From DTU053 sp012520115 (lineage in GTDB: Bacteria; Bacillota; Clostridia; Oscillospirales; Acutalibacteraceae), in assembly GCA_050953725.1 (NCBI GenBank), contig JBMNNB010000001.1, forward strand, positions 930,001 to 994,000: a stretch of 64,000 bases of DNA, written 5' to 3'. The notes under the pieces are model-generated. The model was given only the letters and a program-made list of their open reading frames with translations. It had not been told where the DNA came from and made no database searches. Every line of letters starts with the position of its first letter. Within the stretch, counting starts at the first letter, position 1. Positions 49,935 through 58,381 of the stretch are shown here, one piece after another. Both the position numbers and the translations under genes were made by a program.

Positions 49935-52436
49935 ATGGACTATAAGATTCATGTGGGCTTTGGCTTTCATGTCAACTGCTATCACTCATACAGAGGCGAC
50001 ACAAACGACGAATTCGGCTTTGGCGGGGATATTAGAATCATCAGGGGCATTATTAATGACCTGAATGCCTTTAATGAGGCGGGCGTTCCCGTAAAGGGCA
50101 CTTGGGATTTTGAAAACTACTATTCACTTGAAAAAATCCTCCCCGAATACGCTCCCGACATTATCGACGGCGTGCGTGAGAGGGTTAAAAAGTACGGCGA
50201 CGAGAACATAATAATGGGCTATAACAACGGCGCACTGTCCGCAATGACCGACGCTGAGTTTAAAAGCTCAATCGAGCTTGCGGTGACGAACTCTAAGGGG
50301 TCGGGGCTTCTCGATATTTTCGGCGAGTATGCACCTGTCGTCAGACCCCAGGAGGTTATGTTCACACCCTCGCAGGTAAGTCTTTATAATCAGCTCGGTG
50401 TTAAGGCTCTGTGCCTTTATTACAGCTGCGTTCCCTTTGATGCCTTTAAGACTCTTATCCCTCCCCTTAAGGATGAATACGCTTACAACTATGTGAATTA
50501 CAGCTATAAGGGTGAGAGTATTCCGGTGCTGCCCACCATCAGCAATGTGGACCTGATTGACCAGGGCTCTCTGAAATACCTTGTCAAGTCCCTTCACAAA
50601 AAGCAGCTGACAGGCGAAATTAGAAATGACCTGTTCATATTCATTAATATGGACGCTGACGCTGTTTTCTGGGAGGGGCTGAAGCTGCCGGGAGTTTTAG
50701 CGAAGATTCCGAACCTCGACGGAATACGGGGTCTTGTTGACGAAGTAAAGAGCCTTGACTATGTGGTTTTTGACACGCCGTATAATTATCTTAAAACTCA
50801 CAAGCCTGTAACCGAAATCCAGTTCACACACGACACCGCCGACGGCAATTTCACCGGTTACAGCAGCTGGGCGGAAAAGCCCTTTAACCGCAAAATCTGG
50901 ACAAGGCTCGAAAGGGCAAGGGCGTACGCTGCCTTATATGAAGAGGAGAAGAACGCACCGTCATTTGACGAGCGGATTTTGCTTTTGTCAACAACGCACT
51001 TCGGGCTTTCCTCCCCCGTTCTGAACATTGTCAGGGAGGAAAAGGCTCTGGAGCTTTCCGAAAGCATGGTCAGAAAGGAGCTTGAGGCAGCCCCCGAAAG
51101 AGACAGCCTTACCTTAGTAAACATAGCGAAATCGAGCCTTCTGTCCGCTCAGATTGAGGTCAAAGAGGAGTATTTGAAGGATATTTCACAGCTTAAATTA
51201 AGCGGCGATGAGCTTATAAGCTTCGGTGCTGTGCCGACGGCTTTTCACGCTGACGGCTCTGTAAAGGCTCTGTTTGCGATATTCCGCTTTAAGAGTGTAA
51301 AGGATGAGTATTCCCTTTCGGTTGAAATAACGAAGGCAAAGAAAGCCGCACAAAAGCCGACAGAGCTTAAAACCGACAGCCTTTCGGTTGAGCTTAATGA
51401 GCATGGGCAGATAAAATCCGTCTTTTACAAGGATAAGCAGATAGGCGCTGAGGATTTCATAAAGAGCTTTATTAACTATGACTATAAGAAATATGACTTC
51501 TCCGTTCGCAAATGTGAGAGTATTTGCGCTGCGGGGGATGTGCAGGGAATCAGCATACAGGGCAGGATTTCACTCCCCGCAGAGCTTGAAAGCGGCAGCT
51601 TTAAGCTGGAGCTTTTCACGATAAAGCATGCGGACTGTGTGTTTATTAAGATGGATGTGCGCTATCCCTATACCGAGGAGACGACAGCAATCTCCAATGA
51701 AAACGCCTCACTCGGCAGGAACTGCGATATGAAATGGATTGAGGCGGTTCCCCTGCAGATTAAGCCTCAGTTGAATGATAACCTCACTATAATTAAGCGC
51801 AACTACTCCGATGATTTAAGCAGCTTTGAGGTGGCTGATTTTTGGAAGGCTGTGCCCGAAAACAGGGAATTAGCGTCCTTTAATCATCAGGTTACAAACG
51901 GCCTTATAGGCATCAGCGACGGGGAAAAGGGTCTTATTATTGCCAACGCTAAGCAGTTGCTCAATTCCATGGCTCACTGCCCCATGCGCCTGAAAGACAA
52001 AAACGGCAAGCCCGCTGTTGCCATGAATCCCTTCGGCACCTATTACGGCAGGCAGAGAAAGCATCCGTCCGCTTCCGGCGGCGCCGTTATGGACGCATAT
52101 ATGATGATAGCGACACAGGGCAAGTCCTTAGCCCCCGCATATAACGGTGCGAGGGAGTGCTTTTCGCTGGCTCTGTTCGGCTTTGATTCGGAAATGCCCG
52201 ACGACACGACCCTCTCTGACATTAAGGGCTTCGCCGAGGGCGCTGTGGTTCTGACATCAAAGAACAGCCCGCTCCTCCCCTGCACTGCCGATAATGCGGG
52301 AATCAAAAAGGTCGAGTCAAAAAAGGTGGCTGTTAAGGGACTCGGCATCCCCGTAAATCCGAAGTCTTTGAAAGTAGCCCTTCGTGTTGCAAAAAGGATA
52401 GTGAAAACCGAGATTAAATCCGCACAAATGAAATAA
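49935..52436 (+). CDS. Large unclassified glycosidase-like protein (GH38/GH57-like layout)
   Basis: An 833-residue protein without signal peptide. The N-terminal half (MDYKIHVGFGFHVNCYHSYR..., AGVPVKGTWDFENYYSLE) looks like a metal-dependent TIM-type barrel of GH38/GH57 style, with conserved-looking WDFEN, IMGYNNGALSAM and FTHDTADGNFTGYSSWAE. The C-terminal half is a beta-sandwich with FNHQVTNGLIGISDGEKGLIIAN, close to the late GH38 mannosidase motif for neutral tail sandwiches. I cannot place it in a named family. A GPH symporter starts 10 bases on, so an intracellular role on an imported sugar is likely. Confidence 0.55.
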   Translation: MDYKIHVGFGFHVNCYHSYRGDTNDEFGFGGDIRIIRGIINDLNAFNEAGVPVKGTWDFENYYSLEKILPEYAPDIIDGVRERVKKYGDENIIMGYNNGALSAMTDAEFKSSIELAVTNSKGSGLLDIFGEYAPVVRPQEVMFTPSQVSLYNQLGVKALCLYYSCVPFDAFKTLIPPLKDEYAYNYVNYSYKGESIPVLPTISNVDLIDQGSLKYLVKSLHKKQLTGEIRNDLFIFINMDADAVFWEGLKLPGVLAKIPNLDGIRGLVDEVKSLDYVVFDTPYNYLKTHKPVTEIQFTHDTADGNFTGYSSWAEKPFNRKIWTRLERARAYAALYEEEKNAPSFDERILLLSTTHFGLSSPVLNIVREEKALELSESMVRKELEAAPERDSLTLVNIAKSSLLSAQIEVKEEYLKDISQLKLSGDELISFGAVPTAFHADGSVKALFAIFRFKSVKDEYSLSVEITKAKKAAQKPTELKTDSLSVELNEHGQIKSVFYKDKQIGAEDFIKSFINYDYKKYDFSVRKCESICAAGDVQGISIQGRISLPAELESGSFKLELFTIKHADCVFIKMDVRYPYTEETTAISNENASLGRNCDMKWIEAVPLQIKPQLNDNLTIIKRNYSDDLSSFEVADFWKAVPENRELASFNHQVTNGLIGISDGEKGLIIANAKQLLNSMAHCPMRLKDKNGKPAVAMNPFGTYYGRQRKHPSASGGAVMDAYMMIATQGKSLAPAYNGARECFSLALFGFDSEMPDDTTLSDIKGFAEGAVVLTSKNSPLLPCTADNAGIKKVESKKVAVKGLGIPVNPKSLKVALRVAKRIVKTEIKSAQMK

Positions 52437-52446
52437 GGGGTAATTT

Positions 52447-53886
52447 ATGACGAAGCTTGACGACAACAAATTCGGACTTAAGGACAAATTCGGCTATGCT
52501 TTCGGCGATATGGGCACAAGCCTGATTTTCGGGCTTGTCAGCTCCTATTCCATGGTCTATTATACCGATGTATTGGGCATAGCCCCTCAAACGCTGGCAA
52601 TAATGCTGCTGTTTTTGAAGATATTTGACGGCGTAATCGACCCCTTCCTCGGTATGTTTATGGACTCGAGAAGGCCCACAAAAAGCGGCAAGTTTAAAAA
52701 GTACATGCTGATATTCGCTGTTCCGGTCGCTGCCGCCGGCGTGCTTATGTTCATTCCCTTTAAGGACTTCGGGATTAATCTGAGTAATACTCAGGCGATT
52801 GCTTATGCGGGAGTCACATATGTTCTTTATGTCATTACATATTCCAGCATCAGTGTACCCTACGGCTCTCTGGCTTCGGTTATCACCGACGACCAGAAGG
52901 GACGCTCGAGCCTTTCCACCTTCAGGACTCTGGGCGCTGGACTCGGCGGACTGCCCGCTGCAATCATTCTGCCCTCGATAATATATAAAAGCTTTGAGAG
53001 CGCAAACGGCAAGATGGCGATTATTCAGCCGAAATCTCTTTTTTACTGCGTAATTGTTATGAGCATTTTGTGCGTTGTGGCGTTAGTATTCAGCTATAAG
53101 ATGACGACCGAGAGAATAAGGCTCCCTGAAACCAAGGAAAAAACGAATATCGCAAAAACGCTGAAAAGCCTTATGAAAAACAGGCCGTTTATTATAATCT
53201 CCCTTGCATCCCTGCTGCTGATTATGTACACGACCTACAACATCTCGATGATGCAGTACCTCGGCAAGGATTATTTCGGCAATAAGGACTTTATTACACT
53301 TGCTTCCGTGTGCACCTATGCTCCCTATGTTCTGTTGCTGCCCTTTTTGTCTAAGCTTATTGTGCGTTTCGGCAAAAAAGAGGTCTGTGCTGTGGGACTT
53401 TTCATTGCGGCTGCGGCACACTTAATACTGTACTTGATTCAGACTGAAAGCTTTGTAGTTTACCTTATTTTCTTATTTATCTCCGGTCTGGGCTCGTCCA
53501 TATTTACTCTTCAGGTCTGGGCACTGGTGGCGGATGTAATAGACTATCAGGAGCTTGTGCGTGGAAAGCGTGAGGAAGGCACGACCTTTTCTATATACTT
53601 CTTTATCCGAACCTTCGGCAATGCTCTGTCTTTATTCTTTGCAAACACCTTCCTCGGCAAAATGGGCTATGTTGAGGCAATCGAAGGAGCGGCGCAGGTT
53701 CAGACTCAGGAAGTTATCAAGGGCATATATAATGTGTCCGCCAATTTCCCCGCTGTCTGCTGCCTATTAATGGCGGTCCTGCTGTTCTTCTTCTATCCCC
53801 TGAACAAGAGGGAGGCAAACTCGCTTAAAGAAAAGCTGAGAGAACACCGCGAACAAAGAGGCATTATAAGCGAAAGTGTAATCTAA
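52447..53886 (+). CDS. GPH-family sugar:cation symporter
   Basis: A 479-residue membrane protein with about 12 helices. It begins FGLKDKFGYAFGDMGTSLIFG, the typical N-terminus of the melibiose/xyloside-type GPH family, with the conserved DPFLGMFMDSRRPTKSGKFKKYM loop and, near the C-terminus, ADVIDYQELVRGKREEGTTF. These two acidic loops mark cation-coupled sugar uptake. AAGGGGTAATTT precedes the start. It is cotranscribed with the upstream glycosidase-like gene and probably imports its substrate. Confidence 0.93.
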   Translation: MTKLDDNKFGLKDKFGYAFGDMGTSLIFGLVSSYSMVYYTDVLGIAPQTLAIMLLFLKIFDGVIDPFLGMFMDSRRPTKSGKFKKYMLIFAVPVAAAGVLMFIPFKDFGINLSNTQAIAYAGVTYVLYVITYSSISVPYGSLASVITDDQKGRSSLSTFRTLGAGLGGLPAAIILPSIIYKSFESANGKMAIIQPKSLFYCVIVMSILCVVALVFSYKMTTERIRLPETKEKTNIAKTLKSLMKNRPFIIISLASLLLIMYTTYNISMMQYLGKDYFGNKDFITLASVCTYAPYVLLLPFLSKLIVRFGKKEVCAVGLFIAAAAHLILYLIQTESFVVYLIFLFISGLGSSIFTLQVWALVADVIDYQELVRGKREEGTTFSIYFFIRTFGNALSLFFANTFLGKMGYVEAIEGAAQVQTQEVIKGIYNVSANFPAVCCLLMAVLLFFFYPLNKREANSLKEKLREHREQRGIISESVI

Positions 53887-53905
53887 GACAAAACAATATT
53901 GATTG

Positions 53906-53936
53906 GCTGATATCGGTTTTCGATATCAGCTTTTTT
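53906..53936 (+). terminator. Terminator after GPH symporter
   Basis: The perfect stem GCTGATATCG/CGATATCAGC (53906-53915 with 53921-53930) is followed by TTTTTT. Confidence 0.94.
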
Positions 53937-54053
53937 CATTAATATTTTTCTGCCCTCTGTAAAGAATAATTATGCGTGAGTCGAATGCCTATTCTTGACT
54001 GCTTTTTAATGTTTATGCAATGGTTTTTAACTTTATAGTTAAATTTTTTTGCG

Positions 54054-54083
54054 AGTATTAACGCTGCAATCAAAGGCAATAAT
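54054..54083 (+). promoter_or_regulatory. Possible sigma-F/sigma-G-type promoter of sigG
   Basis: GTATT (54054-54058) and CAATAAT (54077-54083), about 18 bases apart, loosely fit forespore promoters (GYATA/CATAMTA types). About 55 bases before the ATG. The match is imperfect. Confidence 0.3.
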
Positions 54084-54140
54084 TTATACGACAGCTTCCT
54101 TCTCCGGTGCGAGATTTACATATAGCGGAGGGGGAGAAAA

Positions 54141-54911
54141 ATGTATTTTAACAAGGTTGAAATATGCGGAGTCAATACATCGGAACTGAAGGTTCTAAAA
54201 GAAAGTGAAAAAACGGAGCTTTTGATGAGAGTAAAAGCGGGCGATAAAAAAGCACGAGATACCCTTATAAACGGGAATCTCAGGCTTGTCTTGAGCGTTA
54301 TTCAGAGGTTTGCAAACCGAGGCGAAAACCTTGACGACCTGTTTCAAATCGGATGCATCGGCCTTATAAAGTCCATAGATAACTTTGATGTTACGCAGGA
54401 TGTGAAGTTCTCGACCTATGCGGTGCCGATGATAATAGGCGAAATACGGCGTTATCTGCGGGACAACAACAGCGTTCGGGTCAGCCGCTCGCTTCGTGAT
54501 ACGGCATACAAGGCAATGCAGGTCAAGGAGGATTTGCAGAACGAGCTGAACCGCGAGCCGGATATTGAGGAAATCGCCGAGCGGATGGATTTACCTAAAT
54601 CGCAGGTCGTGCTGGCACTCGAATCTATTGTGGAGCCTATCTCCCTCTTTGAGCCTGTTTACTCCGACGGCGGCGACACAATTTTCGTTATGGACCAGGT
54701 CAGCGACAGGGTGACGGACACGGACTGGATGGATGAGATACTGTTTAAGGAGGCTCTCGAAAAGCTGACCGACCGTGAGAAGACGATATTGAGCCTACGA
54801 TTTTTACACGGCAAAACCCAGATGGAGGTGGCCGAGGAAATAGGAATATCCCAGGCGCAGGTCTCCCGGCTCGAAAAGGGTGCGGTGCAGAAGATTAAAG
54901 AAAATGAATAG
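54141..54911 (+). CDS. sigG: Sporulation sigma factor SigG
   Basis: A 256-residue sigma-70 family factor for late forespore genes. The N-terminus NKVEICGVNTSELKVLK is specific to SigG, including the short region used by its regulators. Region 2 has NLRLVLSVIQRFANRG, DDLFQIGCIGLIKSIDNFD and FSTYAVPMIIGEIRRYLRDN; region 4 has TQMEVAEEIGISQAQVSRLEK. GGAGGGGGAGAAAA precedes the ATG. In many Clostridia sigG follows spoIIGA and sigE; here it is a single-gene unit. Confidence 0.96.
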   Translation: MYFNKVEICGVNTSELKVLKESEKTELLMRVKAGDKKARDTLINGNLRLVLSVIQRFANRGENLDDLFQIGCIGLIKSIDNFDVTQDVKFSTYAVPMIIGEIRRYLRDNNSVRVSRSLRDTAYKAMQVKEDLQNELNREPDIEEIAERMDLPKSQVVLALESIVEPISLFEPVYSDGGDTIFVMDQVSDRVTDTDWMDEILFKEALEKLTDREKTILSLRFLHGKTQMEVAEEIGISQAQVSRLEKGAVQKIKENE

Positions 54912-54927
54912 TTTATATAAAAGAAAA

Positions 54928-54953
54928 TGCAGGCTTTAAGCCTGCACTTTTTA
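54928..54953. terminator. Bidirectional terminator between sigG and Rrf2 gene
   Basis: TGCAGGCT/AGCCTGCA (54928-54935 with 54939-54946), T-run on the plus side and A-tract on the other. Confidence 0.85.
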
Positions 54954-55400
54954 TTTGCTCTTATTGCCGTCACAGAAGGACGCTTCGACATTTTTGCTTT
55001 TTTCAATAATGTCAGCAAGGGTTATGCTGTCTATATAGTCTATCACGGCGTTATGCAGGCCGTTCCAGAACAGCGCCATCGGGCAGCTGTCTATCTTAGG
55101 GCAGGAGGTCGTGGAGATTTCAAGGCATGAAACGGGGGCCAGGTTGCCCTCAGTTGCCCTCAGGATATCGCCTATTATATATTCCGACGGCTTTCTTGTA
55201 AGCATATATCCGCCCTGGGGGCCTCTTTCACTGTACAGCAAGCCTGCTTTACTCAGCATATTCATTATCTGCTCAAGGTATTTAAGGGATATCTGCTGCC
55301 TTGCCGAGATTTCCTTTATTGGAGTGTAAACATCCGGAGGGCATTGGGCAAGATCAAGCATTATTTGCAGGGCATACCTGCCCTTTGACGAAATTTTCAT
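54951..55400 (-). CDS. Rrf2 family transcriptional regulator (IscR-like)
   Basis: A 149-residue regulator. The N-terminal winged helix reads MKISSKGRYALQIMLDLA and the recognition part KEISARQQISLKYLEQIMNML...ERGPQGGYMLTRKP. Three Cys in CLEISTTSCPKIDSCPM fit the Fe-S-binding loop of IscR/CymR relatives (Cys spacing 7 and 5 residues between). ATG 55400 follows GGAGG by eight bases and is preferred over GTG-like codons just upstream. Iron-sulfur or cysteine control is inferred. No isc/suf genes are nearby. Confidence 0.88.
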   Translation of the reverse strand: MKISSKGRYALQIMLDLAQCPPDVYTPIKEISARQQISLKYLEQIMNMLSKAGLLYSERGPQGGYMLTRKPSEYIIGDILRATEGNLAPVSCLEISTTSCPKIDSCPMALFWNGLHNAVIDYIDSITLADIIEKSKNVEASFCDGNKSK

Positions 55401-55473
55401 ACTACCCACCTCCCCTTTATGATATCACAACAAAAGAAACTAAGCAAGAAGAGGCAATCTGTTAAATTCACGC

Positions 55474-57669
55474 TTATTTTCTGCTGTTTATGATTCTTAC
55501 GGAGTTCAGCACCGCAAGCACCGCAACACCCACGTCGCCGAATACGGCAATCCACATTGAGGCAAGGTTCAGCGCCGCAAGAATCAAAATTAAGCCTTTG
55601 ACGCCCAGTGAAAGAACAATGTTTTCGATGACGATTCTGTTTGTCTTGCGGGCGATTTTAATTGCTGAAACAAGCCTTGAGGGTTCGTCTGTCATTATTA
55701 CTGCGTCGGCGGCTTCTATTGCCGCATCGGAGCCGAGACCGCCCATTGCGACGCCCACATCGGCCAAGGCCAGCACCGGCGAGTCGTTTATGCCGTCGCC
55801 CACAAAGACAAGGGAGCCTTTACTGCCGATTTCGCTTTTCAGTCTTTCGACCGCATTGACCTTATCCTGCGGGAGAAGCCCGGCTTCTGTCCTGTCTATA
55901 TTAAGCTCCTCTGCTACCCTGTTTGCCGTTTCGATATTGTCGCCCGTGAGCATGGCGACCTTTGAAACTCCTAAGGCCTTGAGATTCGGCACTACCAACT
56001 TACTGTCGCTCTTTATCCTGTCCGAAATCGAAATCGTGCCGGCAAAGACATTGTCAACGGCCACATAGATAATCGTGTTGGCCGGATGCTGTGCCTCATT
56101 CACTTCAATATTGTTCTGAAGAAGCAAATCCTTTTTGCCCACAAGGATGCTCCTGCCGTCAACGTTTGCTGATATGCCGTAGCCTGCAATCTCTTTATAG
56201 TCGGAAATAAGGCTGCGGTCGGGTTCTGCGTCATAGGCTTTCAGAATAGAGACTGCTATCGGATGAGATGAAAAGCTCTCGGCGTAAGCGGCGAATTTAA
56301 GGATTTCCTCTTTTTCAAAGCCGCTTGCGGGGCTGATTTCACTGACTGAGAACTCGCCGTGCGTAAGCGTGCCCGTCTTATCAAAAACGACCGTATCGAC
56401 ATCTTTAAGCTTTTCGAGTATCTCGCTGCCTTTAACGAGGATTCCGCTCCTTGAGGCCTTGCCGATACCTCCGAAGAAGGCAAGGGGCACTGACAGCACC
56501 AGAGCACAGGGGCAGGAAACAACAAGGAAAACGAGGGCTCTGTTTATCCAGCCGCCAAACCCTGCGCCCGTGACAAGGGGCGGGATTACGGCTAAACCCA
56601 AGGCAAGGAAAACGACGATGGGCGTGTAGTACTTTGCAAACCTTGTGATAAATTTCTCCGACTTTGCCTTTTTCTTGCCTGCGGATTCCACAAGCTCAAG
56701 GATTCTTGAAACCGCTGAATCGCTGAATTTCCTGACCGTTTTGAGTATAAGCACGGAGTTGAGATTGATTGTTCCCGACAAAACCTCGTCGCCTGCACTG
56801 ACTTCTCTCGGCACTGATTCACCCGTCAAAGCAGACGTATCCACAAGGCTGTCGCCCTTTACGACCGTGCCGTCAATGGGCACTCTCTCACCCGGCTTGA
56901 TAACTATTAGTGAGCCGATTTCAATATCCTGCGGGTCTGCTATGACTTCTTTTTCATCGACAAGCAGGTTTGCGTAGTCGGGCTTTAGAGCCATTAAGGA
57001 TTTGATGGACTTCCTTGACTTGCTGACAGATAGGTCCTGAAACAGCTCGCCGACCTGATAAAACAGCATGACTGCGACTGCCTCACGGTAGCTTGCTATA
57101 GAGAATGCGCCTATTGTGGCTATCGACATAAGGAAGTTTTCGTCAAAGACCTTGCCCTTGATAATATTCTTTATGGCCTTTAAAAGCACATCGCCGCCTA
57201 TGATGATGTACGCCGCTGAATTTATTAATAAACTCGGAAGGCTTTCCTCTTTGAAGAAGAAGCCTATGCCGAATAATATAGCGCTTAGAATCAGTCTTAT
57301 TATCATGGACTTTTCTATTCCTTCGGAATCGTGGTCAGCGTCACGCTCTTCTTTATCCGCAGATTTTGACGACGGGGTAAGCTCCATATCGGGATGAGCC
57401 TTTTTTGCGGCGGAGAAGGCGGACTTTATCACGGCTTCCCTGTCCTCGCCATTGTCGACCTCTATATTCAAAGTCTTATTGAAGAAATCAAGCTGAGCCG
57501 ATTTAACGCCCTTTTGCTGCGAAACGGCGTTTTCGGCTTTTGCGGCGCAGTCGGGGCAATCGATGTTCCTGACAGAGAAGTCAAAGGAGTAGATATCCTT
57601 ATCCGCTCTTTTAATCAGCTCCTCTATCGAAATCTCATCTGCTATTTTTCTCTCTTTTAGCGATTTCAT
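55474..57669 (-). CDS. cadA: Heavy-metal P1B-type ATPase (CadA/ZntA-like)
   Basis: A 731-residue efflux pump. An N-terminal HMA domain has DCPDCAAKAENAV, then eight membrane helices with the metal site SCPCALVLSVPLAF, the phosphorylated Asp in FDKTGTLTHG, the HP motif SSHPIA, and MLTGDN plus GDGINDSPVLALADVGVAMG. The CPC site with this HMA type fits Zn2+/Cd2+/Pb2+ rather than copper. The start 57669 follows AAAGGAAATCAGT. It is downstream of its ArsR regulator gene in the same direction, with an operator-like site between. Confidence 0.95.
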   Translation of the reverse strand: MKSLKERKIADEISIEELIKRADKDIYSFDFSVRNIDCPDCAAKAENAVSQQKGVKSAQLDFFNKTLNIEVDNGEDREAVIKSAFSAAKKAHPDMELTPSSKSADKEERDADHDSEGIEKSMIIRLILSAILFGIGFFFKEESLPSLLINSAAYIIIGGDVLLKAIKNIIKGKVFDENFLMSIATIGAFSIASYREAVAVMLFYQVGELFQDLSVSKSRKSIKSLMALKPDYANLLVDEKEVIADPQDIEIGSLIVIKPGERVPIDGTVVKGDSLVDTSALTGESVPREVSAGDEVLSGTINLNSVLILKTVRKFSDSAVSRILELVESAGKKKAKSEKFITRFAKYYTPIVVFLALGLAVIPPLVTGAGFGGWINRALVFLVVSCPCALVLSVPLAFFGGIGKASRSGILVKGSEILEKLKDVDTVVFDKTGTLTHGEFSVSEISPASGFEKEEILKFAAYAESFSSHPIAVSILKAYDAEPDRSLISDYKEIAGYGISANVDGRSILVGKKDLLLQNNIEVNEAQHPANTIIYVAVDNVFAGTISISDRIKSDSKLVVPNLKALGVSKVAMLTGDNIETANRVAEELNIDRTEAGLLPQDKVNAVERLKSEIGSKGSLVFVGDGINDSPVLALADVGVAMGGLGSDAAIEAADAVIMTDEPSRLVSAIKIARKTNRIVIENIVLSLGVKGLILILAALNLASMWIAVFGDVGVAVLAVLNSVRIINSRK

Positions 57670-57696
57670 ACTGATTTCCTTTCTGCATGATTGAAC

Positions 57697-57713
57697 ATAT
57701 GAGCAAGTATTCA
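57697..57713. promoter_or_regulatory. ArsR/CzrA-type operator between arsR and cadA
   Basis: The 17 bases ATATGAGCAAGTATTCA resemble the SmtB/CzrA/CadC site consensus ATATGAnCAnnTnTTCA. It lies 28 bases before the cadA ATG. Confidence 0.6.
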
Positions 57714-57736
57714 ACTAACAGATAAAAAAGAAGGGC

Positions 57737-58096
57737 CTATTTCTCTGAGATATGGGATAGACCCTGAGCAAAAATGGCCTCGATATGCTCGTCGTCGAGG
57801 GAGTAGTATACCACCTTGCCCTCCCTGCGGTTTTTGACAAGCTTAGACTGCTTGAGTATTCTGAGCTGGTGTGAGATTGAGGACTTGGTCATGCCCAGCA
57901 GCGACGCAATATCGCAGACGCACATTTCCGCACGGAAAAGGGCGCAGATAATGCGTACCCTTGTGGAGTCGCCGAAAACCTTAAACAGCTCCGCAAGGTC
58001 AAAGAGGATTTCCTCGTCTGGCATAGTTGCCTTTACTTTCTTTACGACATCCTCATGGATTATATTGCAATCGATTCCCGGACTTGTTTTACCCAT
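57737..58096 (-). CDS. ArsR/SmtB family metal-responsive repressor
   Basis: A 119-residue winged-helix repressor. FKVFGDSTRVRIICALFRAEMCVCDIASLLGMTKSSISHQLRILKQ includes the ELCVC-like Cys pair (MCVCD) of the alpha-3N/alpha-3 metal site and the DNA helix. The C-terminal helix DDEHIEAIFAQGLSHISEK has the Asp/His/His/Glu pattern of the alpha-5 zinc site. An N-terminal Cys at residue 10 is also present, so both CadC-type sites may exist. ATG 58096 follows GAGGTGAAAGAC; the upstream in-frame region is the promoter. Confidence 0.92.
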   Translation of the reverse strand: MGKTSPGIDCNIIHEDVVKKVKATMPDEEILFDLAELFKVFGDSTRVRIICALFRAEMCVCDIASLLGMTKSSISHQLRILKQSKLVKNRREGKVVYYSLDDEHIEAIFAQGLSHISEK

Positions 58097-58112
58097 GTCT
58101 TTCACCTCACAG

Positions 58113-58161
58113 TTGAACAACCTTTCAACTGTATTATATTCACCTGATTTCTGTTTGTCAA
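58113..58161 (-). promoter_or_regulatory. arsR-cadA promoter and operator
   Basis: On the minus strand consensus TTGACA (58156-58161), 17 bases, consensus TATAAT (58133-58138). A TTGAAAGGTTGTTCAA inverted repeat (58113-58128) sits right after it over the likely start site. This suits repression by the ArsR protein. Confidence 0.75.
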
Positions 58162-58172
58162 CCGTTTTTATG

Positions 58173-58203
58173 AAAAAAGCTCTGAAAAAATCAGAGCTTT
58201 TTT
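58173..58203. terminator. Bidirectional terminator
   Basis: AAAAAAGCTCTGA (58173-58185) pairs perfectly with TCAGAGCTTTTTT (58191-58203). It probably ends the minus-strand GH5 operon. The 178 bases 58204-58381 before that gene's stop hold nothing recognisable. Confidence 0.85.
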
Positions 58204-58381
58204 GTGTATCTATTTGTGCCATAAGCTATGGCTGTGCCGATAAGGGGTTAAGTGCTTTCGTAGTGTATGTTGAGATGATTTCTGCACTTTGGTAATAAGG
58301 ATTTGGGGCAAAACACTTTGAGTTTTGGTACTATGAGGTTTTGCGCTTCGCTTCAGTCAGCACATAGCTTATGTATGTTGA

